Shown here: positions 1 to 9,503 of the stretch, piece by piece | Position numbering within the stretch: position 1 is the first letter of the stretch | Layout: every line of letters begins with the position of its first letter | From: Streptomyces durocortorensis | GTDB lineage: Bacteria > Actinomycetota > Actinomycetes > Streptomycetales > Streptomycetaceae | DNA length: 64,000 bases | Direction of reading: 5' to 3' | Assembly: GCF_031760065.1 (NCBI RefSeq) | Contig: NZ_CP134500.1 | Location: 1-64,000, forward strand | Position numbers and translations under genes: made by a program | The notes under the pieces: generated by a model | Databases searched by the model: none | The model's input: the letters and a program-made list of their open reading frames with translations, nothing else | What the model was told of the DNA's origin: nothing

Positions 1-4
1 TTAC

Positions 5-404
5 GTTGGGCCTGACGGCCTAACTCCGGCCTGACGGCCGGAAGGTGTTTGATGTGTCATGCCTGACGGCATGACAGTGAGTGGTGTTCGGCCTGACGGC
101 CGATGGGTGGTGGGTGTCAGGCCTGGCGGCCTGACGGTGAGTTGGTGGGTGGGGTTTGCCCTGGCGGGGCAAAGGGTGGGTGGATTAGTGTTTTGTTGGG
201 GTGTCATGCCTGGCTGCATGACAGTGGGTTGGTGTGGTGTCTGCCCCTTCCCTGTCGGTCAGGGGTGGGGTTGTGTGTGCGCCTGTCGGCGCTGATGATG
301 TCATCTTGGTTTTTGGGCAGTGATTTGATTTGGTGTCTCTCTCTTATCGGTCGTTGGAAATGGCTCGTCCGTGGTGGCGCGGTGCAGGGTTTGGCCTGAC
401 GGCC
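5..404. repeat. Array of ~10 small hairpins with a shared CC-TGNC-GG core
   Basis: Ten inverted repeats, each centred on CC-TGAC-GG, CC-TGGC-GG or CC-TGTC-GG, lie at about 5-24, 25-42, 55-76, 88-103, 116-135, 155-173, 202-223, 244-265, 279-292 and 393-404. Stems are 4 to 9 bp and differ in sequence from hairpin to hairpin, yet each pairs with itself, so the fold rather than the sequence is kept. The one at 55-76 has a perfect 9-bp stem (TGTCATGCC / GGCATGACA). Two have minor deviations: 155-173 has a 5-nt loop and 244-265 an internal loop. The spacers on the + strand are strongly G/T-rich, with several GGGTGG runs. No coding sequence is supported here. Function unknown; it could be subtelomeric or REP-like. 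Confidence 0.8.
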
Positions 405-519
405 TGGCTGTTTCGGGCGAGGGTGTAGCCCCGCCTCGCCAGCAGGCTCTCGCTGGACACCGAAAGCGGCCAGCGTCCGGCACGGCCTTCTCCGGGTTGG
501 CCGGAATCCTTAGTTGCCT

Positions 520-556
520 GCCGACGTCGAGCGAGCAACGCTCGCTCGACGTCGGC
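520..556 (-). terminator. Strong hairpin terminator of the upstream minus-strand gene
   Basis: A perfect 17-bp inverted repeat with a 3-nt loop: left arm 520-536, right arm 540-556. It lies 9 bp beyond the stop codon at 566 of the leftward gene. There is no U tract, as is common for Streptomyces terminators. Confidence 0.8.
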
Positions 557-565
557 GCTTGTTGG

Positions 566-1288
566 TCAGGGAGCCTCCTTGTGACGTCCTGCGCGTTGGC
601 GCGCGGCCTGCAGCGTGTTTCGCTCGGTAGGGGCGCCGTCTGCCTGCCGCGGCAAGGAGCCGTAGCGATCGGTGGCGATCTGGTCGATGCGGGCGCTGTA
701 ACGGCTTGCCGCTGCTTTGAGTGCCTCTGCCGGCGGCAGAAGGTCTTCTGCCGCGCGCAAGGAGCGCAGCACGTCTCTGGTCAGTTGCATGAGCCGGGCC
801 AGCTCGTCGTCGGCCGTGATGCTGCCCAGTTCCGCGTGCCCTTTCCGGGCCGCGGCACGACGGGCTTGTTCCTCCATAGCCAGGATCACTGCTTGGCGTC
901 GGCGCTCGAGAGTGCGGAAAGTGTGGCTTCCGGAGTCGGCCGCTACCGCCTCGGCGGCCTGGACCGCCTTCGACAGCTTCGGTGAGAAGCGGGTGGCGGC
1001 CAGCGCGGCAGCCTCTCGTTCCTTCCGAGCAGCTTCCCAACGCTGTTGCTGCAGTCCAGGCCAGGCGGGAAACTCTTCCCTGCCGGCAAGCTGGGCCCTG
1101 GTCCGAGGACTCGCCTTCTCGGCCTTTGTCAGACGGCTGTCCCATTCACCACGCAGGGTGAAACTGTAGGCGCTGCATCCGACAGATCCCCATCCACCGT
1201 ATCCGTGGCGTCCATGCGACCAGCGGCCGTCGAAACTGGTGATCGGCTCTCCACAGTGCCGACACAGCTCGGATTCCTGATTCGTCAA
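566..1288 (-). CDS. Hypothetical protein with N-terminal Cys-pair knuckle and helical body
   Basis: A 240-residue protein of unknown function. The N-terminus has CRHC (residues 9-12) and a further Cys in GSVGCSAYSF, suggesting a small zinc knuckle (C-x2-C...C) with tryptophan- and glycine-rich surroundings. The rest is Ala/Arg/Glu-rich and predicted helical or coiled, with several ARRxA blocks. A strong 17-bp hairpin terminator follows directly, which supports a real transcription unit. No signal peptide or membrane segment is visible. It has no evident operon partner. The family is not recognised; a DNA- or RNA-binding accessory protein of a mobile region is possible but is only an inference. 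Confidence 0.65.
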   Translation of the reverse strand: MTNQESELCRHCGEPITSFDGRWSHGRHGYGGWGSVGCSAYSFTLRGEWDSRLTKAEKASPRTRAQLAGREEFPAWPGLQQQRWEAARKEREAAALAATRFSPKLSKAVQAAEAVAADSGSHTFRTLERRRQAVILAMEEQARRAAARKGHAELGSITADDELARLMQLTRDVLRSLRAAEDLLPPAEALKAAASRYSARIDQIATDRYGSLPRQADGAPTERNTLQAARQRAGRHKEAP

Positions 1289-1760
1289 AATCTACCCCCA
1301 CGGTATGTCTCCCGGCTGACGCGGGCATCGCACGAAAGCCAGCCGGGTCATCCTTCCATCGCGCACTGACAGCAGCACGTTGTGGGCTGGCAGCTGTCTG
1401 GCCTGGGTGTGCGTCTGTGCCGTGTGCTGCCGGGGTTGGCGGCCTGGATGCCGGCCAGACCTGCATGTTCACGATGGAGCTGCGGCGGATGGCTGATGAC
1501 ATGGACCGGATGACGGCGCGGCTCTGGACCGGCTCATGGCCAGGCAGCACACCGGGGGCGGCGTTGGCGGTCTGAGGCAGGGGTGAGATCCAGACAAGTC
1601 TGACGGGGCCTGGATGAGGCAAGGCGGGACACCCCTGAACCATGGTGAACACCGACGGACAACCACGACCGGCAACACCCGCCGTCGGGGGCTGGCGGAA
1701 CCTCGCCGCTCTGCAGCCCTCGTTCGTTTCGGACCAGCGTCAGTGCGCCACACTCCCCCT
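1289..1760. other. Stretch with no supported gene
   Basis: About 470 bp between a leftward gene start and a rightward gene start. Open frames exist, but none shows a recognisable domain or a convincing start. It presumably holds the promoters of both neighbours. Confidence 0.5.
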
Positions 1761-2254
1761 ATGCCGAGCTTTCAGCACAGGAAGGCCGTAGGCGACGCGC
1801 ACGAACTGCGGGTCACCCAAGAACTCACCTCACGCGGATGGGACGTCAACGCATGGGGCCAAGGTATCTTGACCGACCTCGTCCGGTTCGCACTGCAGGG
1901 AACATCCAGCGCGTTGCGCTGGACCCCCGACCTGATCGCCGCCAAGGAGCAGCACATCGCGCTGATTGACTGCAAGAGCCGGATGACCAGCCGCACCACC
2001 AGCCGCCATGCCGTGGAACGGGCCGCGGTCACAGCCCACTTCCAACTGGTCGCCTGGACACTGCTCCCCGTCTACTACGTCTTCGACAACCTGGACGTAC
2101 TCACACCTCACGAAGTGCTGGCCACCGGTCGGCACGGTCCCTACTCGGAGGCAGGTTCCGGCTCCCGTACTACCTCGTCGCCACAGACCGCACCCTGGCC
2201 TTCGACACCGCCTTCGGGGCCCAACAGGCCACCGAGCTGCCCGCTGCTGCCTGA
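1761..2254 (+). pseudogene. PD-(D/E)XK nuclease-like protein, single frameshift
   Basis: From the ATG at 1761 the frame reads a compact alpha/beta protein beginning MPSFQHRKAVGDAHELRV. WTPDL followed by ALIDCKSRM gives the PD...DxK arrangement of the PD-(D/E)XK nuclease fold (VRR-Nuc, RecB or resolvase-like). Near 2145-2160 the good reading moves to another frame, giving YYLVATDRTLAFDTAFGA and a stop at 2252-2254; one base is missing relative to a continuous gene of about 165 residues. In the original frame, translation runs on as a low-quality Pro/Ser/Arg tail to 2315. The gene may be broken or carry a sequencing error. The substrate is unknown; small stand-alone nucleases of this type occur on mobile elements. 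Confidence 0.65.
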
Positions 2255-2742
2255 CGACCGGTCCAGGCCATCCGCCAGGCAAGAAGCCAGGAAGACTCAC
2301 GATTCTGTGCCTTGAGCAGAGCCCCTACACTGCGACAAAAACCCGCCTGCGCCTTCGCATCCAAGACGCAGGGGCGCAGCCTCACCTTCGATTGGCAGAT
2401 CCCTGTCCGTGAACGGTCGAACGCTCTGCTCAGCCTGTGGAAGGCACGCATTTCCTCTTGGCCCCTGCTTTATGTCTGCGGCACCCGAGCGCGGTGCCTG
2501 ACGTAGGCGGTCGGCGCAGAGATCGGTGGAAGCCTCTTGTCGCGCACGCTCGGCGGTTGTCTCATGTCCCCGTCGTCTCCGGGCTGGTGTCTGAAATGGC
2601 GGCGTGGGTCACGGTCACAGCCTGCTATCGACTGAGCGTATTGGCTGCTGGCGGGTGTACAGCCAGACGTTTCAGTCTCGGCTTTCGGCGGGCCGGGGCA
2701 CTATGAGCTTGAAGGCGCGCCTGGGCTGTTGAGGGAAGTCTC
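2255..2742. other. Stretch with no supported gene
   Basis: Roughly 490 bp in which no frame gives a recognisable protein. A GAGGGA ribosome-binding site near its right end serves the next gene. Confidence 0.5.
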
Positions 2743-3842
2743 TTGTTGCCTACCGAATCGAGTGACAGCGGCCACAGCCGGGGCTGGTCCTTCAGGTCTG
2801 CGGATCCGTATGGAGGCTTCAATCCGTACGGATGGAACGCTGCTGATCAGGCGCGGTTCGCTGCGGTGTGGACGAAAGACGGCGACGAGCTTGTCGATTC
2901 TCTGATCGATGTGTACGGAGCGATGTGGCCCTGGGTGTGTTCACGGCGCCTTCTCACGCGCCTGCCGACGCTCGCAGAAAGTCTGCACGATCTTGCCCGC
3001 CGAAGGCTGATCGGACGGGGCCACACTTACCGGGACCGGGCAGAGATCGTGTATGAGCACGCTGCCATGTACGGCTCCTTCTACACTGCGCGCGCCTGCA
3101 GGTCCTGGCCTGATGCGCTCCCACAGACCTGCCCTCTGTGCGCAGCCGCTTTCACGGCCGGGGAGCTCAACCCATGGATCATTCGCCAATTCGGGCCGGC
3201 ACGCTGGTGTAAACAGTGCTGCGTCCGGGCTCGCGACGGTCATGACGGTACGTTGGCGCCTCGCGCAGCCTGCCAGGCGCTGACCGCTCTCTCGGCGAGT
3301 ATGCGCGCCGCACCACCGCAGGACTTCTCCAAACGCCCGTCCCTCTCGACCTTCCGGCCGAACAGAGGGACGCTATCGTCGGCGCCATGGCTGCATGCCC
3401 GCAGGCCGCGACCCTCCGCGGCCTGCTGAGGGCTGGCATCCGGATCGAAGTCCTGCGCATGACGGACATCGTCTCCGATGCCTGGAGCCCCGCCCGGGGA
3501 ACCTACTGCATCGCCTCGGACGGCCATCCATGCCGGTCTCTGGCCGAGCGCACTATCGATGGCTGGCTGAGCCGCCACAATGTTGAGCACCAGATCGAAC
3601 CCGCATGGCCGCACCACCCCGAGCACAACGCAAACAGCCGACGCCGCGCTGACTGGCGGCTGCCTGACGGCACCTACATTGAATACGCAGGCCTGGCCAG
3701 TGACGACTACCTCGCGAAGATCCAGGCCCAGCGTCAACTCGCACAGCACGCCGGTATCAAGCTCATCGTCATCACTCCGCTCGATCTGGCGAACCTGACC
3801 CAGGTGCTCGGAGCGTGGAGCAGCAAGATCCGCACCTCATAG
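2743..3842 (+). pseudogene. Zinc-ribbon plus restriction-endonuclease-like protein, frameshifted
   Basis: Two overlapping frames together describe one protein of about 365 residues. The first (TTG at 2743) carries a four-cysteine ribbon, CPLC and then WCKQCC about 30 residues later. It loses sense after about 3270, where the frame open from 3246 to 3842 continues. That frame reads DLPAEQRDAIVGAMAACPQA, then SDGHPCRSLAERTIDGWL and a PD-(D/E)XK-like core with ADWRLPDGTYIEYAGLA and KLIVITPLDL (D...E-Y plus strand-ending KLIVI). I infer a DNA-binding and cleaving protein in which the ribbon recognises and the C-terminal domain cuts. One indel near 3240-3300 separates the halves. It could be a sequencing error; biological decay fits the neighbourhood. 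Confidence 0.65.
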
Positions 3843-4137
3843 TGCAGGCAGGCCATCCGGTTGAAGATCCATGTAGGTGCGTTGTCAGGGCCGAGCTGGC
3901 CGCGCTCAGGAGCTTCCGCTGAGCGCGGGTGACCACCCGAGCGCCTGGATCTGGGCCCCGATCGCACCGGCCTCCTCTTACCGTAACCACACGAGCTGGC
4001 CCGGCTCCCTCGAACACAGTGCAGCAGCCCTGTACAGCCGCTGCTGTGGTGTCGTCCGCCCCACAGCGGTTGGGAAAGGACGCCACGGCACCGCGGTGGC
4101 GGAGGCAGCCTGTGGGATTTCAGGGCTTCGGTGAGTT

Positions 4138-4905
4138 AGAGGTCATCTCATTTGGGTAACTCGGTAGTCTGTGCGCCATGGTGGGGATCGTTGAGCGGCT
4201 GGTACCGGACGAGTTGTGGGAGCTGTTCCAGCGGGTCGTGCCGGAGCCGCCACCCCGGCCTCAGGGCGGTGGTCGGCGTCGACACGGCGACCGGGAAGTG
4301 CTGGCCGCGATCGTGTTCGTGGCCACGTCGGGTTGCACCTGGCAGCAACTGCCTTCGGCGTCGTTCGGCCCGTCCGGAGCGACCGCCCACCGGCGGTTCT
4401 CGGAGTGGTCGAAAGCCAGGGTATGGGCCAAGCTCCACCGCCTGGTCCTCGACGAACTCGGCGCCCGCGGCGAGCTGGACTGGTCGCGTTGCGCGATCGA
4501 CTCGGTGAACATGCGGGCCCTGAAAAGGGGGACCTGACAGATCCGAATCCTGTCGACCGGGGCAAGTACGGCTCGAAGATCCACCTGATCACGGAACGAT
4601 CAGGTCTGCCCATATCCATCGGCATCTCCGGGGCCAACCTCCACGACAGCCAGGCCCTCATCCCGCTCGTGAAGGGCATCCCGCCCATCCGCTCACGCCG
4701 CGGCCGACGGCGGCGCAAGCCCGGCAAACTCCACGCCGACAAAGGCTACGACTACGCCCACCTGCGGCGATGGTTACGAGAACGCGGCATCACCCACCGC
4801 ATCGCCCGCAAGGGAGCCGAGTCCACGCAACGACTGGGCCGCCACCGCTGGACCGTCGAACGCACCATGGCCTGGCTCGCCGGCTGGCGCCGCACCTGCC
4901 ACCGT
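4138..4905 (+). mobile_element. Truncated IS5-family (IS427-type) element
   Basis: The left end is marked by GAGGTCATCTCATTTG near 4139, just ahead of the transposase start. The transposase reads through the DDE domain and then loses family character near 4895, where a phosphotransferase-like reading frame takes over. No right inverted repeat is present, so the element lost its right end by deletion or recombination into the neighbouring gene. Confidence 0.7.
4178..4905 (+). pseudogene. IS5-family transposase, two frames, 3' truncated
   Basis: The first frame starts at ATG 4178 (MVGIVERLVPDELWELFQRV, the DUF4096-type N-terminus) and ends at TGA 4535-4537. The second frame continues from DLTDPNPVDRGKYGSKIHL through LHADKGYDY and the WTVERTMAWLAG glutamate block. 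The junction is AAAAGGGGG at 4523-4531, the kind of slippery run this IS group uses for programmed -1 frameshifting, so the frame change is probably natural. The catalytic residues seen are AIDS (D), ADKGYD (D) and VERT (E). After WLAGWRR the sequence no longer matches the family: the C-terminal ~25 residues and the right IR are missing. The element is therefore inactive. Confidence 0.8.
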
Positions 4906-5480
4906 CCTGCCCGCGCCTGTACTGGCACCTGGAGGCCGACGACTGGAGCATCCTCGGCTACGAGGTAATCGACGGCCGGCACGCCAACTACACGCCGGGC
5001 TCGGCCGACCTACCACTCGTCGAAGCGGCTCTGACCGAGCTGCAAACGATCACGGCACAGGCCGACGTCGAAATCAAAGCTGCTGCTGCCCGATGGGCGC
5101 ACTACGCACTACCGGGCACCCTCCACCACTTTGCGAGCGACGCACCGCTGCACACCGACTTCGCCCCGGACAACATCCTGATCACGCAAGGACGAGCTCG
5201 ACTCGTTGACTGGGCGTGGCCCACGCGGGGAGCCGCGTGGATCAACCCCGGCGCCCTGGCGCTGCGCCTCGTGCATGCAGGCCACTCAGCCGAGCAGGCC
5301 GTCGCCTTCGCCGGCCGCTTCCCGTCGTGGCGTAACGCTGCACCTGAAGCGCTGGCCGCGTTCGGCACCGCGACAGCGACGCTGTGGCGGGAGATCGCGG
5401 AGCAGGACAGCGACGCATGGAAACAGGGCATGGCTGCGCACGCTGCAGACTTGGAGCGAGTGCTCGGCGCGAACCTGTAG
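4905..5480 (+). pseudogene. Aminoglycoside-phosphotransferase-like kinase, N-terminus lost
   Basis: The frame ending at 5480 reads a C-terminal phosphotransferase lobe: LYWHLEADDWSILGYEVIDG, the catalytic loop HTDFAPDNILI (Brenner-type HxDxxxxN) and the metal-binding LVDWAWPTRG. The family is normally around 280-300 residues; about 190 are left. The ATP-binding N-terminal lobe is missing and the frame runs directly out of the IS5 transposase tail, with no start codon of its own. It is a gene beheaded by the IS or by an IS-linked deletion. The substrate (aminoglycoside, macrolide or small metabolite) cannot be told from the remainder. Confidence 0.75.
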
Positions 5481-5657
5481 GCACATGCTCTGGGCAGGCA
5501 GCCTGATCGCGCCGAGCACTCGTCTCCACGACGGACGATCAGTCCTTCCCGCTCTCCGAGCGGGCCCACCGCTCGGCGGCGCTGCCCGGCTGGCCTGGGA
5601 CGGGAAGGCCTGGCCATCGTCGCGTTCTGGGAAACAAGATCGGATTGGTGAGTGTAG

Positions 5658-5960
<303 letters not shown>

Positions 5961-5989
5961 GTCTCCGGCCCCGCTCATCTTCCTTCCCT

Positions 5990-6016
5990 CGGCGCCCGCA
6001 CCGTGCACGGGCGCCG
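5990..6016 (+). terminator. Hairpin terminator after the cold-shock gene
   Basis: CGGCGCCCG at 5990-5998 pairs with CGGGCGCCG at 6008-6016 (9 bp, 9-nt loop), 30 bp after the stop codon. It may also terminate the convergent kinase gene ending at 6101. Confidence 0.7.
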
Positions 6017-6100
6017 TCGGCATGTCGTGACCACTCGTGCTACGCCAGCGACCTCGGACAGCGAAGGCCGATTCACGCGCAAGCAGGCGCAGCCTCGCTG

Positions 6101-7684
6101 TCAGTGCGCGGTGAAGCCTGTGCAGGTGATGAAGTAGCTCGAGCCGTCGCCAACCGACCAGACAACGGTGTACGTACCTGGCGGGTAAAGAGCAGCAGCG
6201 CCAGAAAAGTCTCCGGGCCACGTCACGCTGGCCGAAGTATCGGATTGCACTGCTGATCGCGCCAGCCGTGAGGTGCCGTCGGGCATGTACACCCTGGCCA
6301 GCACCGGCATTTCGGCCTGCACAGGATCGAAGTTGCCGTACTTGTTGCGCAGAGAGAGTTCCACAGCGTCTCCGGCGCGGACCTCACCGGGGGCAACGTA
6401 CTGCCATGCCCCGTCGATCTCGGCCTGCTTCTGCGGCCTGCAGTCCATCTGGTCCGGGAGATAGACGAACGGGGGAGGCTGAGGTGGCGAGGACGGCGGC
6501 AACGCCTCGACGGAAACCAGTGAGGTTGTGTCGGGGGAGGGGAGCGGCGCGGAACTGGCCGGGTCCCCACTTTCGCCCGGCACCGTCGCGGTTCCGGCGC
6601 TGGACACCGCAGTCCTCGGTGTACTGCCCGGCGCAGCTGCCGCTCGTTGCCCGGGTTGGGAGGCGAATGAAGCAGCAACTGCTCCGCCGATGCCGCCCAC
6701 GACAAGCGCGGCTGCAACAACAGAGCCATACAGCCTCACTCGCCGGCGCCCCCGCGGGGCGACAGCCCACACAGGGTCCTCGTACGCCAGATCCCAGTGG
6801 AGGCTCACCAGGTCAGCCACAAGAGTCGGCTGTTCCTCAGGACGAGACGCGACAGCCGTGGCCTGGACAGCGAGCAACCTTGCGCAGCCGAGGCTGAGTT
6901 CAGCCGCGGTCGGCCGGTCGCCGGGATTCTTGGCCAGTGCCTGCTCAACCAGAGGCTGCAGATCGCCAGGCACGCCGACCAGGTCTGGTTCAGCCGACAT
7001 GACGCGGAAGGCCACCGCATCGGAGGCACCCGTGCCGAACGGCAGGCGGCCGGTCGCAGCATTGGCAATGAGAGCGCCCCAGGCGAAGACATCACCTTCC
7101 GGACCGACCACACCGGTGCGGTAGTGCTCAGGGCTGATCCAGCCCGGCGTGCCCGTCATCACCCCTGTGCGCGTCACTGACGTGCCGTCCAGGGCGTGAG
7201 CGATCCCGAAGTCCAGTACCCGTGGACCGCGAGATCCGAGGATGACGTTTCGCGGTTTGACATCCCGGTGGACGATGCCTGCATCATGCACCGCGGCGAG
7301 CGCGGCCGCGGTTCCCGCAGCGAGAGCGCACAGCCGCGCCCCGGACAGCGCGCCGTTCGCAGCCAAGAACTGGTCGAGGGTGGGACCGGGAACGAACGCT
7401 GTAGCGAGCCACGGGACAGGACCGTGGGTCTCGGCGTCGAGCACCGGCACCAAGCAGGGGCCCGTGACCCGTCTGGACAGCTGCACCTCCCGGCGGAACC
7501 GGGCCCGGAACTCGTCGTCCGCAGCATGCGCCGGATGCACGACCTTCACAGCGATCCGCATTCCCGAAGGGCCGAGCGCGGCATACACCGTCCCCATACC
7601 GCCTGCCCCGAGCCGGCCGACAACACGGTAGGGACCTATACGGCGGGGGTCACCAGACTGCGCCGACTGAAGACGGCTGGACAC
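6101..7684 (-). CDS. Membrane serine/threonine protein kinase, PknB type
   Basis: A 527-residue Hanks-type kinase. The glycine loop GAGGMGTVY (residues ~26-34), catalytic Lys47 in IAVKVV, HRDVKPRN catalytic loop, DFGIA magnesium loop and SPE in place of APE are all present, so the kinase should be active. A juxtamembrane stretch of about 40 residues leads to one transmembrane helix near 318-341, then a Ser/Thr/Pro-rich stalk. The final ~120 residues form a globular extracytoplasmic domain holding two cysteines (MDCRP and FITCTG) that could form a disulfide. The sensor domain is not PASTA and resembles a beta-sandwich; its ligand is unknown. It is convergent with the cold-shock gene and divergent from the Wadjet remnant. 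Confidence 0.93.
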   Translation of the reverse strand: MSSRLQSAQSGDPRRIGPYRVVGRLGAGGMGTVYAALGPSGMRIAVKVVHPAHAADDEFRARFRREVQLSRRVTGPCLVPVLDAETHGPVPWLATAFVPGPTLDQFLAANGALSGARLCALAAGTAAALAAVHDAGIVHRDVKPRNVILGSRGPRVLDFGIAHALDGTSVTRTGVMTGTPGWISPEHYRTGVVGPEGDVFAWGALIANAATGRLPFGTGASDAVAFRVMSAEPDLVGVPGDLQPLVEQALAKNPGDRPTAAELSLGCARLLAVQATAVASRPEEQPTLVADLVSLHWDLAYEDPVWAVAPRGRRRVRLYGSVVAAALVVGGIGGAVAASFASQPGQRAAAAPGSTPRTAVSSAGTATVPGESGDPASSAPLPSPDTTSLVSVEALPPSSPPQPPPFVYLPDQMDCRPQKQAEIDGAWQYVAPGEVRAGDAVELSLRNKYGNFDPVQAEMPVLARVYMPDGTSRLARSAVQSDTSASVTWPGDFSGAAALYPPGTYTVVWSVGDGSSYFITCTGFTAH

Positions 7685-7963
7685 AAAAGCACCTCTAACG
7701 TGATCAGCGGCACGAAGCGACCGGGCCGGCGACGCATGCTATCGGGCTCTCGTCTCGCTTCCGTAAGGCTGCTCCTGATCCGGGCAAGGCCGATCCGCCG
7801 CGGGGCCGTATCGCATCGCTTCGTGCAGCCCGCTGCTGCCACAACGGATTACCCGCCAACCCGCTCACCAGGGGATTCCTCCTTTCTCACCCTGGTTGTC
7901 AGTGCATGCACCTACGGTTATGAAGTGCCCTTCCAGGGGTGGATGTTGGACAGGGGAGGACTG

Positions 7964-9503
7964 GTGCACAGGGTTCCGTCGGACATGTTCCGTTTCACGA
8001 CGGGAGACCGGGCCGAGCTGTACGGGGCGATCCTGCAGGCGTTCGGCACAGCGAACGAACGACTGGAGACCGCGCTCGGCCTGGACGAGGTCCGGGTACG
8101 CCTTCGAGATGTCGGCTGGCTGGACGCGATAGCCGATGACGACCTGCACGAGGCTTTGAGGCAACTGCAGCGGTGGCAACTGCTGGACCTGGTGCAAAAC
8201 CACGCCGAGAACTACCGCACCGCAGAGGAATACGAGCGCCGCAACCTGCAGTACTCGCTCACCGGTCGCGGCGAGGCAGCTTTCGCCGGCGTGCAGCATG
8301 CCATGTCGGTCCTAGCGGCAACCGGCGCGCTACAGAAGGCAGTTCTGGAAGCAATCACCGATCGTCTGGACGAGCTCTACCAGCTTCTGGGAGAGCCCAA
8401 CTCGGCCGACCGAAGGATCTTCAGCACCCTGCAGGAGCTTGAGGCGCATCTCGAGGCCCTGCTCGACAACACCAAAGCCTTCAACGGGGAACTGCCAGAG
8501 GCTGTTGCGTGCGGAAGGCGTCGACCTGACGGTCTTCAGGGAGGTGAAAGCCGCCACCGTCGCCTACCTACAGGAGTTCCTGGTCAACTTGGACCGCCGA
8601 GGCCACGGTGTCGCCGCCGCCGTGGCACGCGTCCAGAGCAGGTCGGTGAGCATCCTGCACGAGCGGGACCTGCGCGGTGCGGAGCTCCCTCCGGTCACCG
8701 GCGCGGACCCGGGCACGGTGTGGCTGGAGCGCCGCCGCGCACGCTGGGCCGGCCTGCAAGCCTGGTTCCTGCCCTCTGACGAATCCCGCCCCAGGGTGGA
8801 GCAGCTTCACGACGTCGCCCGCCGCGCCATTGTTTCCCTGCTGCAGGTCCTGGACTGCATCACCGAAGCACGCCGCCGCTCCTCCAGCGCGGTGCAGGAC
8901 TTCCGCGAGCTCGCCCGCTGATTCGCCGCCGCGCCTCGCAAGCAGGATCTGCACCGATTGTGGAGTGCCGCGTTCGGGCTCGGCCCTGCCCGTCACGCCC
9001 ACTTGATGCACCCGGATCCCGAACTGATCCCCGCAGCCACTCCATGGTCCGAGGCGCCGCCGGTGGAAGCGTCAGCACTGCTACGCACCAGTGGCCGCAC
9101 CGAACGCTTCTCCCGCACAGCGAAGGTCCGCGACATCGCCGTGGTAAAAGCTGCCCGCGCCGAACAGGCACGCCTGAAACGTGCACAGCTGGAAGCCGCC
9201 TGGGACCAACTGGCCACCGACGGCCCGGTACGCCTCTCCTCGGTCGGCGCGCTCGACCACACTGTCTTCGAGCGCCTGCTGGACCTGCTCGGCAGGGCCC
9301 TGGCCGCCCGCCCCGACCACCACGGCAACCGCCGAGCACTCACTGCGGACGGCCGGGTGGAAATCGTGCTGCAGCCGCTGACGGACGACCGTTCCGTCAT
9401 GCTGCGCACCACGCACGGGACCCTGACCACCGGCGACTACACGGTCGACATCCGCACACCCGGCACGCAGCCCACCACCGCACCTCGAAGGGCCGCAGGA
9501 TGA
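7964..9503 (+). pseudogene. jetA: Wadjet type II JetA-like protein (TIGR02677/DUF2397), broken
   Basis: This reads as a ~512-residue TIGR02677 protein, the kleisin-like subunit of type II Wadjet (JetABCD). Those complexes are SMC machines that recognise and help cleave plasmid DNA. The start is GTG 7964 behind GGAGGA; an in-frame ATG lies at 7943. The first segment runs to NTKAFNGEL. One extra C near 8493 then shifts the frame, and QRLLRAEGVDLTVF follows in the next frame. TGG has become TGA at 8919-8921 inside ELAR-W-FAAAP, a nonsense change. The same frame then continues to 9503. Two independent lesions make this a pseudogene. The stop overlaps jetB as ATGA, showing the original operon coupling. 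Confidence 0.85.

Noticed and set aside
5..404. Archetypal Streptomyces telomere
   Set aside because: The loop and stem sequences do not match the classical terminal palindromes, and replicon-end status cannot be seen from the window.
4523..4531. Frameshift in the first IS5 transposase as a decay mutation
   Set aside because: AAAAGGGGG is a known type of programmed slippery site in this IS group, so the frame change itself is expected; the real defect is the missing 3' end.
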